Assembly (NCBI RefSeq): GCF_019805165.1
Contig: NZ_RWIJ01000022.1
Location: 1 to 64,000, forward strand
DNA length: 64,000 bases
Direction of reading: 5' to 3'
Source of the DNA: Azospirillum sp. 412522
GTDB taxonomy: Bacteria > Pseudomonadota > Alphaproteobacteria > Azospirillales > Azospirillaceae
Shown here: piece after piece, positions 25,872 to 34,615 of the stretch
Numbering within the stretch: position 1 is the first letter of the stretch
Layout of the letters: every line of letters begins with the position of its first letter
The notes under the pieces: model-generated
Told to the model about the DNA's origin: nothing
Seen by the model: only the letters and a program-made list of their open reading frames with translations
Databases searched by the model: none
Position numbers and translations under genes: made by a program

Positions 25872-27086
25872 TCACTTCGCCAGGAACTGCGCGATCGTAT
25901 CGCCAGCCTTGCCGATGTTCACCACGCCATCGAGATGCCCGAGGGTCGAGGTGATCGACTCGGTGTATTCCACCGCGTTCCCCTGCTTCTCCAGCCGGTC
26001 CTTCAGCGGGCGCATGTTGCGGTCGGGCGGGAAGACGAGGTCGTCGGCCGACGGGATCAGCAGCACCGGCGCCTTGATCTTCGCCAGCCCATCCTCCAGC
26101 GACGCGCCGTTGCCGGTGACGAAGGTCTGGTTGGCCTTCACCAGATAGAGGAAATGGTTGGCGTCGCTGACCGCGGCGCGGCCAGCGGCCGCTTTTTCCA
26201 GCCAAGCCTCGATGGCGTACTGGTTGCCCATCGCGGCCTTCGGGTCCTTGCCGTCCTCCGCCCATTTGCGGCCGAAGGCGGCGTCGGCCCATTTCCAGTG
26301 GCGGGCGTGCAGGGTGACCAGCTTCAACGCCTCGGTCAGGCCGGCCTTCGGTTCCGCCTTGCCGTAATAGTCGCCGTTGTTCCAGTTGGGGTCGAGCCTG
26401 ATCGGTGCCGCCCACAGGTTCAGCCAGCCGATCAGGAAGGGGTCGGCCTCCGGCCCGCCGATGGCGGCGATGACCCGCTTGACCATCTCCGGATGGTCGG
26501 CCCCCCATTCGAAGGCCTGGAGCGACCCCATCGAGCCGCCCATCACCGCCTGCAACGTCTTGATGCCCAGGCTGTCGACCAGCGCCTTCTGGACATTGAC
26601 GAAGTCCTGGATGGTGACGATGGGGAAGCTCATGCCATAGGGCTTGCCGGTGTCCGGGTTGATGCTGGCCGGCCCGGTGGTGACGACGTTGGGATCCTTG
26701 GGCGACAGGTTCACCAGCGTGTCGGAGCTGATGATGAAGTACTTGTCGGTGTCCAGCGGCTTGCCGGGGCCGATGATGCTGTCCCAATAGCCGGGGGCGG
26801 CATCATCGGCCTTGTATTTCCCCGCGGCATGGCTGTTGCCGCTGAAGAAATGGGTGATGAGGATGACGTTGTCCTTGGCGTCGTTCAGCTTGCCGTAGCT
26901 TTCCCAGCCGATGCGGACGTTCTTGATCGTCCCGCCACCGGTCGTGGTGTAGGACGGCATCTCGAAGACCTTCTTCTCGACGATGCCGTCGAGCGCCAGC
27001 GCCGGCAGGGCGCCGAACAGGCACGCCGCCAGGGCGAGGCCGCCGATGCAGCCTGACCAGATGGAACCGCGGACAACCCCACGCAT
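25872..27086 (-). CDS. Exported alpha/beta hydrolase of the MetX (homoserine acetyltransferase) family
   Basis: A 404-residue protein resembling homoserine O-acetyltransferase but with an N-terminal signal peptide (to about residue 31, ALAL). The catalytic nucleophile lies in GGSMGSLQAFEWG, with the Asp in PSADDLVFPP and the His in LGHLDG near the end. Known MetX enzymes are cytoplasmic, so an exported form probably acts as a periplasmic hydrolase or acyltransferase with another substrate. The ATG at 27086 has GGAGG nine bases upstream; an ATG two codons earlier is possible. Confidence 0.8.
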   Translation of the reverse strand: MRGVVRGSIWSGCIGGLALAACLFGALPALALDGIVEKKVFEMPSYTTTGGGTIKNVRIGWESYGKLNDAKDNVILITHFFSGNSHAAGKYKADDAAPGYWDSIIGPGKPLDTDKYFIISSDTLVNLSPKDPNVVTTGPASINPDTGKPYGMSFPIVTIQDFVNVQKALVDSLGIKTLQAVMGGSMGSLQAFEWGADHPEMVKRVIAAIGGPEADPFLIGWLNLWAAPIRLDPNWNNGDYYGKAEPKAGLTEALKLVTLHARHWKWADAAFGRKWAEDGKDPKAAMGNQYAIEAWLEKAAAGRAAVSDANHFLYLVKANQTFVTGNGASLEDGLAKIKAPVLLIPSADDLVFPPDRNMRPLKDRLEKQGNAVEYTESITSTLGHLDGVVNIGKAGDTIAQFLAK

Positions 27087-27231
27087 GAGCATCCCCCTCC
27101 CGATTGCTTGCTGGCCGATTGCTTGCCGGCCCGGCAGTCTACCCATACGGCCGGGCCTGTCCAGGCGCCTTCGGTGACGCTTACGGTCAGGGTCTGCCTT
27201 TGACGGAAGTGGATGCCAGTGCAGGCGGACT

Positions 27232-27552
27232 TTAACGCAAACGGACTGCGGTGCCGTTGACCGACACCATCAGCATGCCGTTCTCCTTCCCCAGAACCTC
27301 GTAATCGACATCCACGCCGACCACGGCGTCGGCGCCCAGCGCCTGGGCCGACTCCTGCAGGTCGGCGAAGGCCGCCTCGCGCGCGTCGCGCAACGCCGCC
27401 TGATAACCGCCGGCCCGGCCGCCGACGATGTCGCGCACGGAGGAGAACAGGTCGCGGAACACGTTGACGCCCATGATCGCCTCGCCGGCGACGATGCCGA
27501 GATACTGGGTGATCTGGCGGCCTTCGACGGAATCGGTGCTGGTGACGATCAT
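27232..27552 (-). CDS. YbjQ/UPF0145 family protein
   Basis: Small cytoplasmic protein of 106 residues of the YbjQ family. Typical features are the start '[23 protein letters not shown]', the middle '[14 protein letters not shown]' and the repeat-like '[16 protein letters not shown]'. Members form pentameric rings; a heavy-metal role has been suggested but the function is not established. It stands alone and diverges from the repressor gene at 27714. Confidence 0.88.
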   Translation of the reverse strand: MIVTSTDSVEGRQITQYLGIVAGEAIMGVNVFRDLFSSVRDIVGGRAGGYQAALRDAREAAFADLQESAQALGADAVVGVDVDYEVLGKENGMLMVSVNGTAVRLR

Positions 27553-27713
27553 GCTCGGGATCTCCTGTGCTGGATTCGATGCCGCACAGATGGGGCCGCC
27601 GCGGCCGAGTCCAAGGCGGCACTGCGAAATCGCAGCGGGCTTGAGTCCATCGCGCCTTCCTCCACCCCGTCCGGACCGTGTAGGACAAGGAGGGGGACGG
27701 TGAGGGGAGACAG

Positions 27714-28349
27714 ATGGACGAAACGCGGCGAGCCATCCTGCGCTGGATGACCGGCGTCATGGAAGCGAAGAACTGGAGCGCCGGGGGATGGGCGCGGTCG
27801 GCCGGCGTCACCGCCACCAACCTGACCCGCTTCCTGCGCGATCCGGTGATGGGCAGCGTGCCGAGCGCCGACACGCTGGCCCGGCTGGCCCGTGTCGCCG
27901 GGTCGGAGCCGCGTTTCCTCGAAGACCATGCCTATGCGCCGGTCTCCCGCGTGCCTGTGCTGAGCCTCGAGCAGGCGCACCTCTTCCTCGACCTTGGCCG
28001 CAGGGCAGGGGAGGCGTTCCTGGCCGGTGCGTTGAAGGATGGCGCTGCTTCCATCGCCATGGACGGCCGCACCTCCCGGCGGGCATTCGCGCTGCGCATT
28101 CTGTCCAAGAGCCTGGATGCCGCCGGCGTGCTGCCGCGCGACTGCGTTGTGCTGGAGCCGCTGGATGTGCTTACGCCGCAGGCGGGGGACGTCGTGGTGA
28201 CGGTGGGCGAAGGCACCATCTGCGGCTATCGGTTCTTTCCGCCCCACCTGATGCCGGTTTCGACCGATCCCGACTGTCACCCGACCTCTTTCGACCGCGC
28301 CCATGTGGCCGGAGTCGCCGTTCATGTGGTGCGAGCGCTTCGCATGTAA
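27714..28349 (+). CDS. Phage-type S24/LexA-like repressor lacking the catalytic lysine
   Basis: A 211-residue regulator with an N-terminal helix-turn-helix (about 8-65: '[21 protein letters not shown]') and a C-terminal S24 peptidase-like fold. The nucleophile position keeps S133 (in ILSKSLD), but where the family has the general-base Lys the sequence reads TICGYRF with no Lys. Self-cleavage is therefore doubtful. GAGGGGAGACAG precedes the start. A terminator follows, then a promoter region with palindromes and a LexA box in front of the recombination genes, its probable targets. Confidence 0.78.
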   Translation: MDETRRAILRWMTGVMEAKNWSAGGWARSAGVTATNLTRFLRDPVMGSVPSADTLARLARVAGSEPRFLEDHAYAPVSRVPVLSLEQAHLFLDLGRRAGEAFLAGALKDGAASIAMDGRTSRRAFALRILSKSLDAAGVLPRDCVVLEPLDVLTPQAGDVVVTVGEGTICGYRFFPPHLMPVSTDPDCHPTSFDRAHVAGVAVHVVRALRM

Positions 28350-28402
28350 ATCGCCGTCGCGGCCTGAGTCGCTGCACGTGTTCCAATTCCCTACGACTCG
28401 CA

Positions 28403-28436
28403 AAAACGGACGCCTCTACTCCGTCCGTTTTGTCTT
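28403..28436 (+). terminator. Terminator of the S24 repressor gene
   Basis: A 10-bp perfect stem AAAACGGACG with CGTCCGTTTT (arms 28403-28412 and 28422-28431) and a 9-base loop, with a T-rich tail. It separates the repressor transcript from the recombination operon. Confidence 0.75.
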
Positions 28437-28451
28437 GTGACGATTCTCGCC

Positions 28452-28477
28452 AGAACACACCAAATATAGTGTATTCT
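28452..28477. promoter_or_regulatory. 26-base imperfect palindrome, candidate repressor operator
   Basis: The half-sites AGAACACAC and GTGTATTCT match in 8 of 9 positions across an 8-base AT-rich spacer. It lies 75-80 bases upstream of the putative -35. It is a plausible site for the adjacent S24-type protein. Confidence 0.45.
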
Positions 28478-28511
28478 CAGGACTTTGAGCTTGTCTATGG
28501 CCAAGCCAAAG

Positions 28512-28555
28512 GTTCACGTTTTGTTCTTGAAAGCTGCATGTTCGCATCCCATATT
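28512..28555 (+). promoter_or_regulatory. LexA (SOS) box and sigma-70-like promoter of the exonuclease operon
   Basis: GTTCACGTTTTGTTC at 28512-28526 is an exact GTTC-N7-GTTC direct repeat, the LexA box of alphaproteobacteria. It directly abuts TTGAAA (28527-28532), which with CATATT (28550-28555) makes a promoter with a 17-base spacer. LexA bound here would overlap RNA polymerase, so the recombination genes should be induced by DNA damage. Sequence match only; no other copy of this box was noted in the window. Confidence 0.65.
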
Positions 28556-28585
28556 CAGGGTCCGGTGAGGCGGTCCGAAAAACAT

Positions 28586-28601
28586 GCTGCGATATCGCAG
28601 C
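28586..28601. promoter_or_regulatory. 16-base perfect palindrome in the leader
   Basis: GCTGCGATATCGCAGC is perfectly self-complementary and lies about 30 bases after the putative -10 and 66 bases before the exonuclease start. It could be an operator or a small RNA hairpin. Confidence 0.35.
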
Positions 28602-28666
28602 GACGGCTACGCTTCGGAACCGGAAAGGCGCCTCGACGAGGCCGGAACCGGGGAATTCGGAACAGC

Positions 28667-29653
28667 ATGGCGATCACTCAGGCACAGCGGGACCTGCGGG
28701 CGGGACGGATCGGGTCGTCGGACGCGACGCGCATCATGGCCGGCGACTGGCTGTCGCTGTGGCGTGAGAAGACCGGGCGGGTCGAGCCAGAGACCCTCGA
28801 CCTCGTCGCCGCCGTGCAGATCGGCATCGCGACCGAGCATCTGCACCCGCGCTTCGTCACCCATGCCACCGGCCGTGCGTGCGTGGCGGCCCCCGACACC
28901 TACCGCCATGCCGACCATGACTGGATGGTCGCCCATCCGGATTTCCTGACCAGCAGCGTGACCGACGGTGCCCTCGACACCATCGTGGAGGCGAAGTTCA
29001 ACAGCGGCTTCCAGAGCGATGCCGACCTCGCCCGCCGTTATCACTGGCAGGTCCAGCACCAGCTCGAGGTGGTCGGTCTGGACCGCGCCCTGCTGTCGAT
29101 CCTGCGGCCGACCGGCCACAGCCTTGTGATCGTGGATCGCCGGCCAGACGACGTCGAGCGGCTGGTGGAGACGCTGGAGGCCTTCTGGTGGCACGTCGTC
29201 AACGACGTGGAGCCGGCGGATCCGCTGCCGATGGAGGGGCCGTCCTATGAGAACGGCCGCGTCCTCGACATGGGGCGGCACAACCGCTTCCGGACCTTGG
29301 CGGACCGGCTGGTCGCCAATCGGGCGGCGGCGCTGGAGGTGAGGGAGGATGAGGCGGCCCTGAAGGCGCTGATGCCCGACGACGCCCGCATCGCTTTCGT
29401 TGCCACCGGCCAGGTCGATGGCCAGCCGGACGGCCGGACCGCCGGCCTCTATCTCGCGCGCGACCGCGAGGGCCGGCTCAGCCTGCGCTACGGCGCACCG
29501 CCGCGCCGTGCCCTGGCGGACGCGCAATCCTGGGGACCCTCCGCTGACCCGAACGCGGCGGAATTCAGCCTGGACGCAGTGCTGACCGCCGGCTGGGGTG
29601 AGGGGAGAGCCGAAACGTTTGGACAAGAAGGACCCAAAGCATGGGACGCATGA
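28667..29653 (+). CDS. YqaJ-family phage-type exonuclease
   Basis: A 328-residue nuclease with the PD-(D/E)xK fold of lambda exonuclease/YqaJ viral recombinases. Visible elements are 'GSSDA' near residue 16, 'QIGIATEHLH' (E57), 'AHPDFL' (D92), the catalytic 'VEAK' (E108, K110) and 'QVQHQL' (residues 128-133). It should degrade one strand of double-stranded DNA ends. The ATG at 28667 was chosen; the open frame extends far upstream in another frame of the repressor gene and is not real there. The next gene, a probable annealing protein, overlaps its 3' end. Confidence 0.8.
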   Translation: MAITQAQRDLRAGRIGSSDATRIMAGDWLSLWREKTGRVEPETLDLVAAVQIGIATEHLHPRFVTHATGRACVAAPDTYRHADHDWMVAHPDFLTSSVTDGALDTIVEAKFNSGFQSDADLARRYHWQVQHQLEVVGLDRALLSILRPTGHSLVIVDRRPDDVERLVETLEAFWWHVVNDVEPADPLPMEGPSYENGRVLDMGRHNRFRTLADRLVANRAAALEVREDEAALKALMPDDARIAFVATGQVDGQPDGRTAGLYLARDREGRLSLRYGAPPRRALADAQSWGPSADPNAAEFSLDAVLTAGWGEGRAETFGQEGPKAWDA

Positions 29654-30525
29654 GCAAGACCGACCACGTCGTTGCCGATACCGAAGCCCCCGAGTCGAGC
29701 GTTACCGAATCCAGCATGACCGAGTCCAATGTGACGGAGACCGCTCCGGTCGAAGCGAAGTCCGGCGGCAGCCGCGGCTCGCAAGGGTCCAAAGGGGCCG
29801 CTGGCGGCAGCCGGGCGGAGGAACCGCAGCGTATCGACACCATGTTCCTGTGGAACCGGTTGAAGCGAACCGATCCGAAGGCGACCAAGCCCTTCACCCG
29901 CTCCGGCGGCTTCCGGGGCACGCAGATCGACCCGACCTGGCGCTTCCAGATGATGACGGAGGTGTTCGGGCCGATCGGCAAGGGCTGGGGCTATGAGCAG
30001 GTGGACTGGACCATCGCGGAACGGATGGTCTTCATCTGCGCCCGCGTCTGGTACATCGACCCGGAAACCAGGGAGAAGTGCTTCACCGGCCCGCAATGGG
30101 GCGGGACCGAGATGGTCCGTCGCCGCAACGGGATGGAGATGCCGGACGACGAGTGCTTCAAGATGTCGATGACCGATGCGGTCGGCAAATGCCTGCTGCA
30201 GATCGGTCTGGCCGCCGACGTCTATATGGGCCAGTTCGACGACAGCAAGTACCGGGAGGAGTCGGAGGCCTTCTACGCCGCCAAGTCCAACCCGGATCTG
30301 CAGCCCGCTGCCGTCGAGGCCTTCGAGGCGGAGGTGAAGCGTCGCCTGGGGGCCTGCCTGGACCTGGACGACCTGGAGGAGGTCTGGCGGTCGGGCGTCG
30401 GCACCCGCCTGCGCGAGATCGGCGCCGTCGACCGTGCAGCCCAGCACCGCATCACCGGCCTGTTCGCCCAGAAGAAGGCCGAGATCCTGAAGCGCGAGGA
30501 AGAGGACGGGCGGGAAGCCGCCTGA
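29641..30525 (+). CDS. Probable single-strand annealing protein (ERF/Rad52-like)
   Basis: A 294-residue protein with a disordered Ser/Thr/Gly-rich start (1-60), a conserved core (about 65-210) and a charged helical tail. The segment 'MTDAVGKCLLQIGLAADVYMG' followed by 'FDDSKY' resembles the motif of phage ERF/Sak-type annealing proteins, where a Tyr-Ala-Arg or Lys helix precedes Asp-rich residues. It directly follows and overlaps the YqaJ nuclease, as annealing proteins do in two-component recombinases. AAGGA lies 8 bases before the ATG. The assignment rests on motif memory and gene order. Confidence 0.6.
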   Translation: MGRMSKTDHVVADTEAPESSVTESSMTESNVTETAPVEAKSGGSRGSQGSKGAAGGSRAEEPQRIDTMFLWNRLKRTDPKATKPFTRSGGFRGTQIDPTWRFQMMTEVFGPIGKGWGYEQVDWTIAERMVFICARVWYIDPETREKCFTGPQWGGTEMVRRRNGMEMPDDECFKMSMTDAVGKCLLQIGLAADVYMGQFDDSKYREESEAFYAAKSNPDLQPAAVEAFEAEVKRRLGACLDLDDLEEVWRSGVGTRLREIGAVDRAAQHRITGLFAQKKAEILKREEEDGREAA

Positions 30526-30535
30526 CGGACGCCCC

Positions 30536-30877
30536 ATGGCCCAGACGACTACACAGACGACTCACAGCACCGGCAACCGGTCGCCCAGCGGACTGTTCCG
30601 CATGAGCGCCTGGGAAGGCGAGTTCGAGCGTGCCAACGCCCAGTTGCCGCGCTGGTACTGGAACCGGGATCAGCGCCGCCGCCACTACGCCCGCTGGGTG
30701 GAGGCGGAGGCCGAGACCCTGGCGATGCGGCTGTCGGGACTGCTGCGGTCCGACACGCCGGCGGAAACCGGAAGCGCGGCCCGCGTGCTCGTCGACCAGT
30801 TGGCGCGTGACATCGACTGGGCTCGCCGGTTGGAAGACTCGGACTCGGGAGACGACAGGTTCGCCCACGCCGCCTGA
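30536..30877 (+). CDS. Small hypothetical protein of the recombination island
   Basis: A 113-residue protein, not recognised. It is rich in Arg, Trp and Glu ('LPRWYWNRDQRRRHYARWVEAE'), soluble and helical, following the annealing gene by 10 bases. Its last codons and stop lie in the first unit of a 30-base tandem repeat. An internal ATG at 30605 could be the true start, as the first residues are Thr/Gln-rich and no ribosome site is seen. Confidence 0.55.
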   Translation: MAQTTTQTTHSTGNRSPSGLFRMSAWEGEFERANAQLPRWYWNRDQRRRHYARWVEAEAETLAMRLSGLLRSDTPAETGSAARVLVDQLARDIDWARRLEDSDSGDDRFAHAA

Positions 30878-30947
30878 CCGCAGGCGGCTACCGCCCACGC
30901 CGCCTGACCGCAGGCGGCTACCGCCCAAGCCGCCTGACCGCAGGCGG
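30862..30947 (+). repeat. Three tandem 30-base repeats, each a small hairpin
   Basis: Units begin at 30862, 30892 and 30922 with a period of exactly 30 bases; the third is cut short at 26 bases. Units one and two are identical and the third differs by one base in the aligned part. Each contains GCCGCCTG-ACCG-CAGGCGGC, an 8-bp stem with a 4-base loop. The first unit includes the stop codon of the upstream gene, and the array fills most of the gap before the next gene. Confidence 0.85.
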
Positions 30948-30970
30948 CATCAAGGGAAGGAAATCATCTC

Positions 30971-31231
30971 ATGACAATAGAAGAGGTCCAGGCGCGCCTG
31001 CGCGCCGCTCAAGCCCGCATCGGGCGTGAGGGCCGCTTCGCCCTCACCCTCAGCCTGGACGGGCGCGAGGAATGCTACATCACCCATTGGTTCCGCCCCG
31101 AACCGCACGCCTTCGAAGACTGCCGCGCGGTCGGTTCCGGAACCCTCAGCGAATGCCTTGATGCGCTCGACCGCTATGTGGCGGTGAACCGGGCGCGCGA
31201 CGAGGCTCCGGTGCTGATGGCTGCCGAATGA
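30971..31231 (+). CDS. Small hypothetical protein, last gene of the island operon
   Basis: An 86-residue protein, not recognised. A helical first third is followed by 'FALTLSLDGREECYITHWFRPEP', suggesting a small alpha/beta domain, and a closing helix. GGAAGGAAATC precedes the ATG. A strong terminator lies 32 bases after its stop, making it the end of the exonuclease operon. Confidence 0.6.
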   Translation: MTIEEVQARLRAAQARIGREGRFALTLSLDGREECYITHWFRPEPHAFEDCRAVGSGTLSECLDALDRYVAVNRARDEAPVLMAAE

Positions 31232-31262
31232 CATCCCCGTAACGGCCAAGCCATCGGCCTTC

Positions 31263-31299
31263 GTCCCCTCGTTCCCCCCGCGGACGAGGGGACTTTTTT
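31263..31299 (+). terminator. Intrinsic terminator of the recombination operon
   Basis: A 10-bp perfect stem GTCCCCTCGT with ACGAGGGGAC (arms 31263-31272 and 31284-31293) is followed by six T. It is one of the clearest terminators in the window. Confidence 0.88.
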
Positions 31300-31365
31300 G
31301 TCCGGCGTTCGCGGGGTGTCACGGTTGTGCTATCGTCTCCACCTTCAAGCGGAAGGGGAACGATC

Positions 31366-32001
31366 ATGGATCCCGTACTTGCCTTCGTCAGCATCGCCGG
31401 CGCCATCGCGGTCGGGGCTGTCAGTCCGGGGCCGAGCTTCGTGCTGGTCGCCCGCACCTCCATCGCCGTATCCCGCCGGGCCGGCCTGGCCACCGCGCTC
31501 GGCATGGGGATCGGCGGCGTGTTCTTCGCGTCCTTGGCTTTGCTGGGGCTGCATGCCCTGCCGTCGCAGGTCGGCTGGATCCATGCGGTGCTGAAGCTGG
31601 TGGGCGGCGCCTATCTGCTCTATCTCGCCGTCCGTATCTGGCGCGGAGCCGACGAGCCGCTGGTGGTGGCGGAGGACGGGCGGACGGCGCCCGCCGGGCT
31701 GACGCGGCCGCTGCTGTTCGGGCTGCTGACGCAACTGAGCAACCCGAAGACGGCGCTCGTCTATGGCAGCATCTTCGCCGCGCTGATGCCGGCGGAACCG
31801 CCGCTCTGGCTGTTCGTCCTCCTGCCCCCGGCGATCTTCCTGATCGAAGCCGGCTGGTATGCCATCGTCGCCGCGGCCTTTTCCGCCGGCCGGCCGCGCG
31901 CCGCCTACCTGCGGTCCAAGCGTTGGGTCGACCGGGTTGCCGCCGCCGCCATCGGCGGGCTCGGTGTCCGCCTGATGTCGGACGCTCTGCCCCCTCCCTG
32001 A
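31366..32001 (+). CDS. LysE/RhtB-family amino acid exporter
   Basis: Inner-membrane protein of 211 residues with about six spans. The family motif 'GAVSPGPSFVLVARTSIAVSRRAGLATALGMG' is at about 16-45, and 'LTQLSNPKTALVYGSIFAAL' at about 120-140. It exports amino acids or homoserine lactones; the substrate cannot be read from sequence. AAGGGGAACG precedes the start. It lies between the island terminator and the convergent tex gene. Confidence 0.88.
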   Translation: MDPVLAFVSIAGAIAVGAVSPGPSFVLVARTSIAVSRRAGLATALGMGIGGVFFASLALLGLHALPSQVGWIHAVLKLVGGAYLLYLAVRIWRGADEPLVVAEDGRTAPAGLTRPLLFGLLTQLSNPKTALVYGSIFAALMPAEPPLWLFVLLPPAIFLIEAGWYAIVAAAFSAGRPRAAYLRSKRWVDRVAAAAIGGLGVRLMSDALPPP

Positions 32002-32051
32002 CCTCCTGTTGCCGGCGGCGGAAAGCGGGGAGGGTGCGGAAGCGGCCGCGA

Positions 32052-34403
32052 TTACTTCTTCCTGCCCGACTGCGCCCTGGCGAAGGCCTCGGCGAAGGCG
32101 CTGTTGACCGGCTCCGGAGCCTTGGCCGGCTTCGGCGCGGCCTTGGCCGCAGGCGCCGCCGGGCGGCGATCCTGCTGCTGCGGCTGACGCGTCGGTCCAC
32201 GCTCGTCGCGGCGCTCTTCACGCCGGGCCGGACGCGGAGCCTCCTCGCCCATGCGCATGGTCAGGGCGATGCGCTTGCGGGGGATATCCACCTCAAGCAC
32301 CTTCACCTTCACCACGTCGCCGGCCTTCACCACGGTGTGAGGATCCTTCACGAAGCTGTTGGCAAGCTGGGAGATATGGACCAGCCCGTCCTGGTGGACG
32401 CCGATGTCGACGAAGGCGCCGAAGGCGGTGACGTTGGTCACCACGCCCTCCAGCATCATGCCCGGCTCCAGGTGCTTCAGTTCCTCCACGCCTTCCTTGA
32501 AGGTGGCGGTCTTGAACTCCGGACGCGGGTCGCGGCCGGGCTTTTCCAGCTCCTTGATGATGTCCTCGACAGTCGGCAAACCGAAGCGCTCGTCAGTGAA
32601 CTCCTCCGCATTCAGGCCGCGCAGGAAACGGGCGTCGCCGATGACGCTGCCGAGGTCCCGGCCGGTGGTCTTCACGATGCGCTGGACCACCGGATAGGCT
32701 TCCGGATGGACCGCGGAACCGTCGAGCGGATTCTCGCCGTCGCGGATGCGCAGGAAGCCGGCGGCCTGCTCGAAGGTCTTCGGCCCCAGCCGCGCCACGT
32801 CGAGCAGCTGCTTGCGCGAGCGGAAGGCACCGTTGCGGTCGCGATGCTCGACGATGTTGCGGGCGATGGTCTCGTTCAGGCCGGACACGCGGGTCAGCAG
32901 CGGGATCGAGGCGGTGTTCAGGTCGACGCCGACCGCGTTCACGCAATCCTCGACCACCGCGTCCAGCGAGCGCGCCAGCTTGCCGCCGGCGACGTCATGC
33001 TGGTACTGGCCGACGCCGATCGACTTCGGTTCGATCTTCACCAGCTCGGCCAGCGGGTCCTGCAGGCGGCGGGCGATGGAGACGGCGCCGCGCAGGCTGA
33101 CGTCGAGGTTCGGAAACTCGTGGGCCGCGGTTTCCGACGCCGAATAGACCGACGCGCCGGCCTCGCTGACCACCAGCTTGGTCAGGGACAGCTCGGGATG
33201 GCGCTTCATCAGGTCGGCGGCCAGCTTGTCCGTCTCGCGGGACGCGGTGCCGTTGCCGATGGAGATCAGTTCCGCCTTGTGCCGCGCCGCCAGCGCCGCC
33301 AGCACGGCGAGGGAGCCGTCCCAGTCGTTGCGCGGCGGATGCGGATAGATGGTGGTCGTCTCCACCAGCTTGCCGGTGGCATCGACCACCGCCACCTTCA
33401 CGCCGGTGCGGATGCCGGGGTCGAGCCCGATGGTCGTGCGCGGACCGGCCGGAGCGGCGAGCAGCAAATCGTGCAGGTTGCGGGCGAAGACGCGGATCGC
33501 CTCGTCCTCCGCCCGTTCGCGCAAGGTCCCCATCAGGTCGGTTTCGATGTGCGGACCGATCTTCAGTTTCCAGGTCCAGCGCACCACGTCGGACAGCCAC
33601 TTGTCGGCCGGGCGGCCCTGGTCGCGGATGCCGGTGTGGACGGCGATGGTGCCTTCGGCCGGGTGCGGCTGCCCGTCCTCCACCGGAAGGTCGAGGCGGA
33701 TGTCGAGCACGCCCTGTGCCCGGCCGCGGAACAGCGCCAGCGCCCGGTGCGACGGCAGCTTCGACCAGTTCTCCGAGAAGTCGAAATAGTCGGAGAATTT
33801 GGCGCCCTCCGCCTTTTTCTCCTCGATGACCTTCGAGGTGACGACGCCCTTGTCGGCCATGGCGGTGCGCAGCCGGCCGACCAGTTCGGCATCCTCGCCG
33901 AAACGTTCGACCAGGATATGGCGGGCACCGTCCAGCGCCGCCTTGGCATCGGCCACGCCCTTTTCGGCGTCGATGAAGGCGGATGCCTCGGCGTCCGGCT
34001 GCTTCCGCGGGTCGGACAGCAGCGCGTCGGCCAGCGGCTCCAGCCCGGCCTCGCGGGCGATCTGGGCCTTGGTGCGGCGCTTCTGCTTGTAGGGGAGGTA
34101 GAGATCCTCAAGCCGGGTCTTGGTGTCGGCCTGTTTGATCTGCAATTCCAGTTCGGGCGTCAGCTTGCCCTGCTCCTGGATGGTCGACAGGATGCTGGCG
34201 CGGCGATCCTCCAGCTCCCGCAGGTAGCCCAGCCGCTCCTCGAGGGTGCGGAGCTGGGTGTCGTCCAGGCCGCCGGTCGCCTCCTTGCGGTAGCGCGCGA
34301 TGAAGGGAACGGTCGATCCCTCGTCGAGCATGGCGACAGCGGAAGCGACCTGGGACTCGCGGACCGACAGTTCGTCGGCGATGCGCTGGCTGATGGACAG
34401 CAT
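32052..34403 (-). CDS. tex: Tex, RNA-binding transcription accessory protein
   Basis: A 783-residue Tex protein. In order it has the N-terminal helical part ('[21 protein letters not shown]'), a YqgF-like RNase H fold ('[18 protein letters not shown]'), helix-hairpin-helix segments ('[20 protein letters not shown]') and an S1 RNA-binding domain near the end ('[21 protein letters not shown]'), followed by a basic Pro/Ala/Lys-rich tail. The ATG at 34403 matches the usual family start; an ATG at 34451 would add 16 residues. It affects transcription and stress survival in other bacteria. Confidence 0.92.
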   Translation of the reverse strand: MLSISQRIADELSVRESQVASAVAMLDEGSTVPFIARYRKEATGGLDDTQLRTLEERLGYLRELEDRRASILSTIQEQGKLTPELELQIKQADTKTRLEDLYLPYKQKRRTKAQIAREAGLEPLADALLSDPRKQPDAEASAFIDAEKGVADAKAALDGARHILVERFGEDAELVGRLRTAMADKGVVTSKVIEEKKAEGAKFSDYFDFSENWSKLPSHRALALFRGRAQGVLDIRLDLPVEDGQPHPAEGTIAVHTGIRDQGRPADKWLSDVVRWTWKLKIGPHIETDLMGTLRERAEDEAIRVFARNLHDLLLAAPAGPRTTIGLDPGIRTGVKVAVVDATGKLVETTTIYPHPPRNDWDGSLAVLAALAARHKAELISIGNGTASRETDKLAADLMKRHPELSLTKLVVSEAGASVYSASETAAHEFPNLDVSLRGAVSIARRLQDPLAELVKIEPKSIGVGQYQHDVAGGKLARSLDAVVEDCVNAVGVDLNTASIPLLTRVSGLNETIARNIVEHRDRNGAFRSRKQLLDVARLGPKTFEQAAGFLRIRDGENPLDGSAVHPEAYPVVQRIVKTTGRDLGSVIGDARFLRGLNAEEFTDERFGLPTVEDIIKELEKPGRDPRPEFKTATFKEGVEELKHLEPGMMLEGVVTNVTAFGAFVDIGVHQDGLVHISQLANSFVKDPHTVVKAGDVVKVKVLEVDIPRKRIALTMRMGEEAPRPARREERRDERGPTRQPQQQDRRPAAPAAKAAPKPAKAPEPVNSAFAEAFARAQSGRKK

Positions 34404-34615
34404 GAGGCAGGGATCCTGCGGACTGGTGACGAAACAAAGGGCGTCTGTCATAGCGCGTCGGAGTGGGGGAGCGCCACCCCGGCCTTTCGGCAGAGGGCGG
34501 CTCCCGCCAACCCGCGGCGGAGCCGCTTGGGGCGGATTTTCGCAAAAAGGTGGTAGGTAGTCTTTTCCGCCCACCATTCATCGGCCGTTAACCATATCGG
34601 CCATATACCTCTACG

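Larger units (their letters stand above)
28350..28666 (+). other. Control region of the recombination island
   Basis: This gap of 317 bases has no gene. It holds, in order, the terminator of the repressor gene, a 26-base imperfect palindrome, a LexA box abutting a sigma-70-like promoter, a 16-base perfect palindrome and the leader of the exonuclease gene. It is visibly more AT-rich than the flanking coding sequence. Confidence 0.7.

Noticed and set aside
28667-30525. Restriction or defence system
   Set aside because: The nuclease has the YqaJ/lambda exonuclease pattern and is paired with a likely annealing protein; no methyltransferase, helicase or toxin motif accompanies it.
30862-30947. 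CRISPR array
   Set aside because: The units are contiguous with no unique spacers, there are only three, and no cas genes are near.
27714-31299. Complete prophage
   Set aside because: No integrase, terminase, capsid, tail or lysis gene and no attachment repeats could be seen; only a repressor and recombination genes are present.
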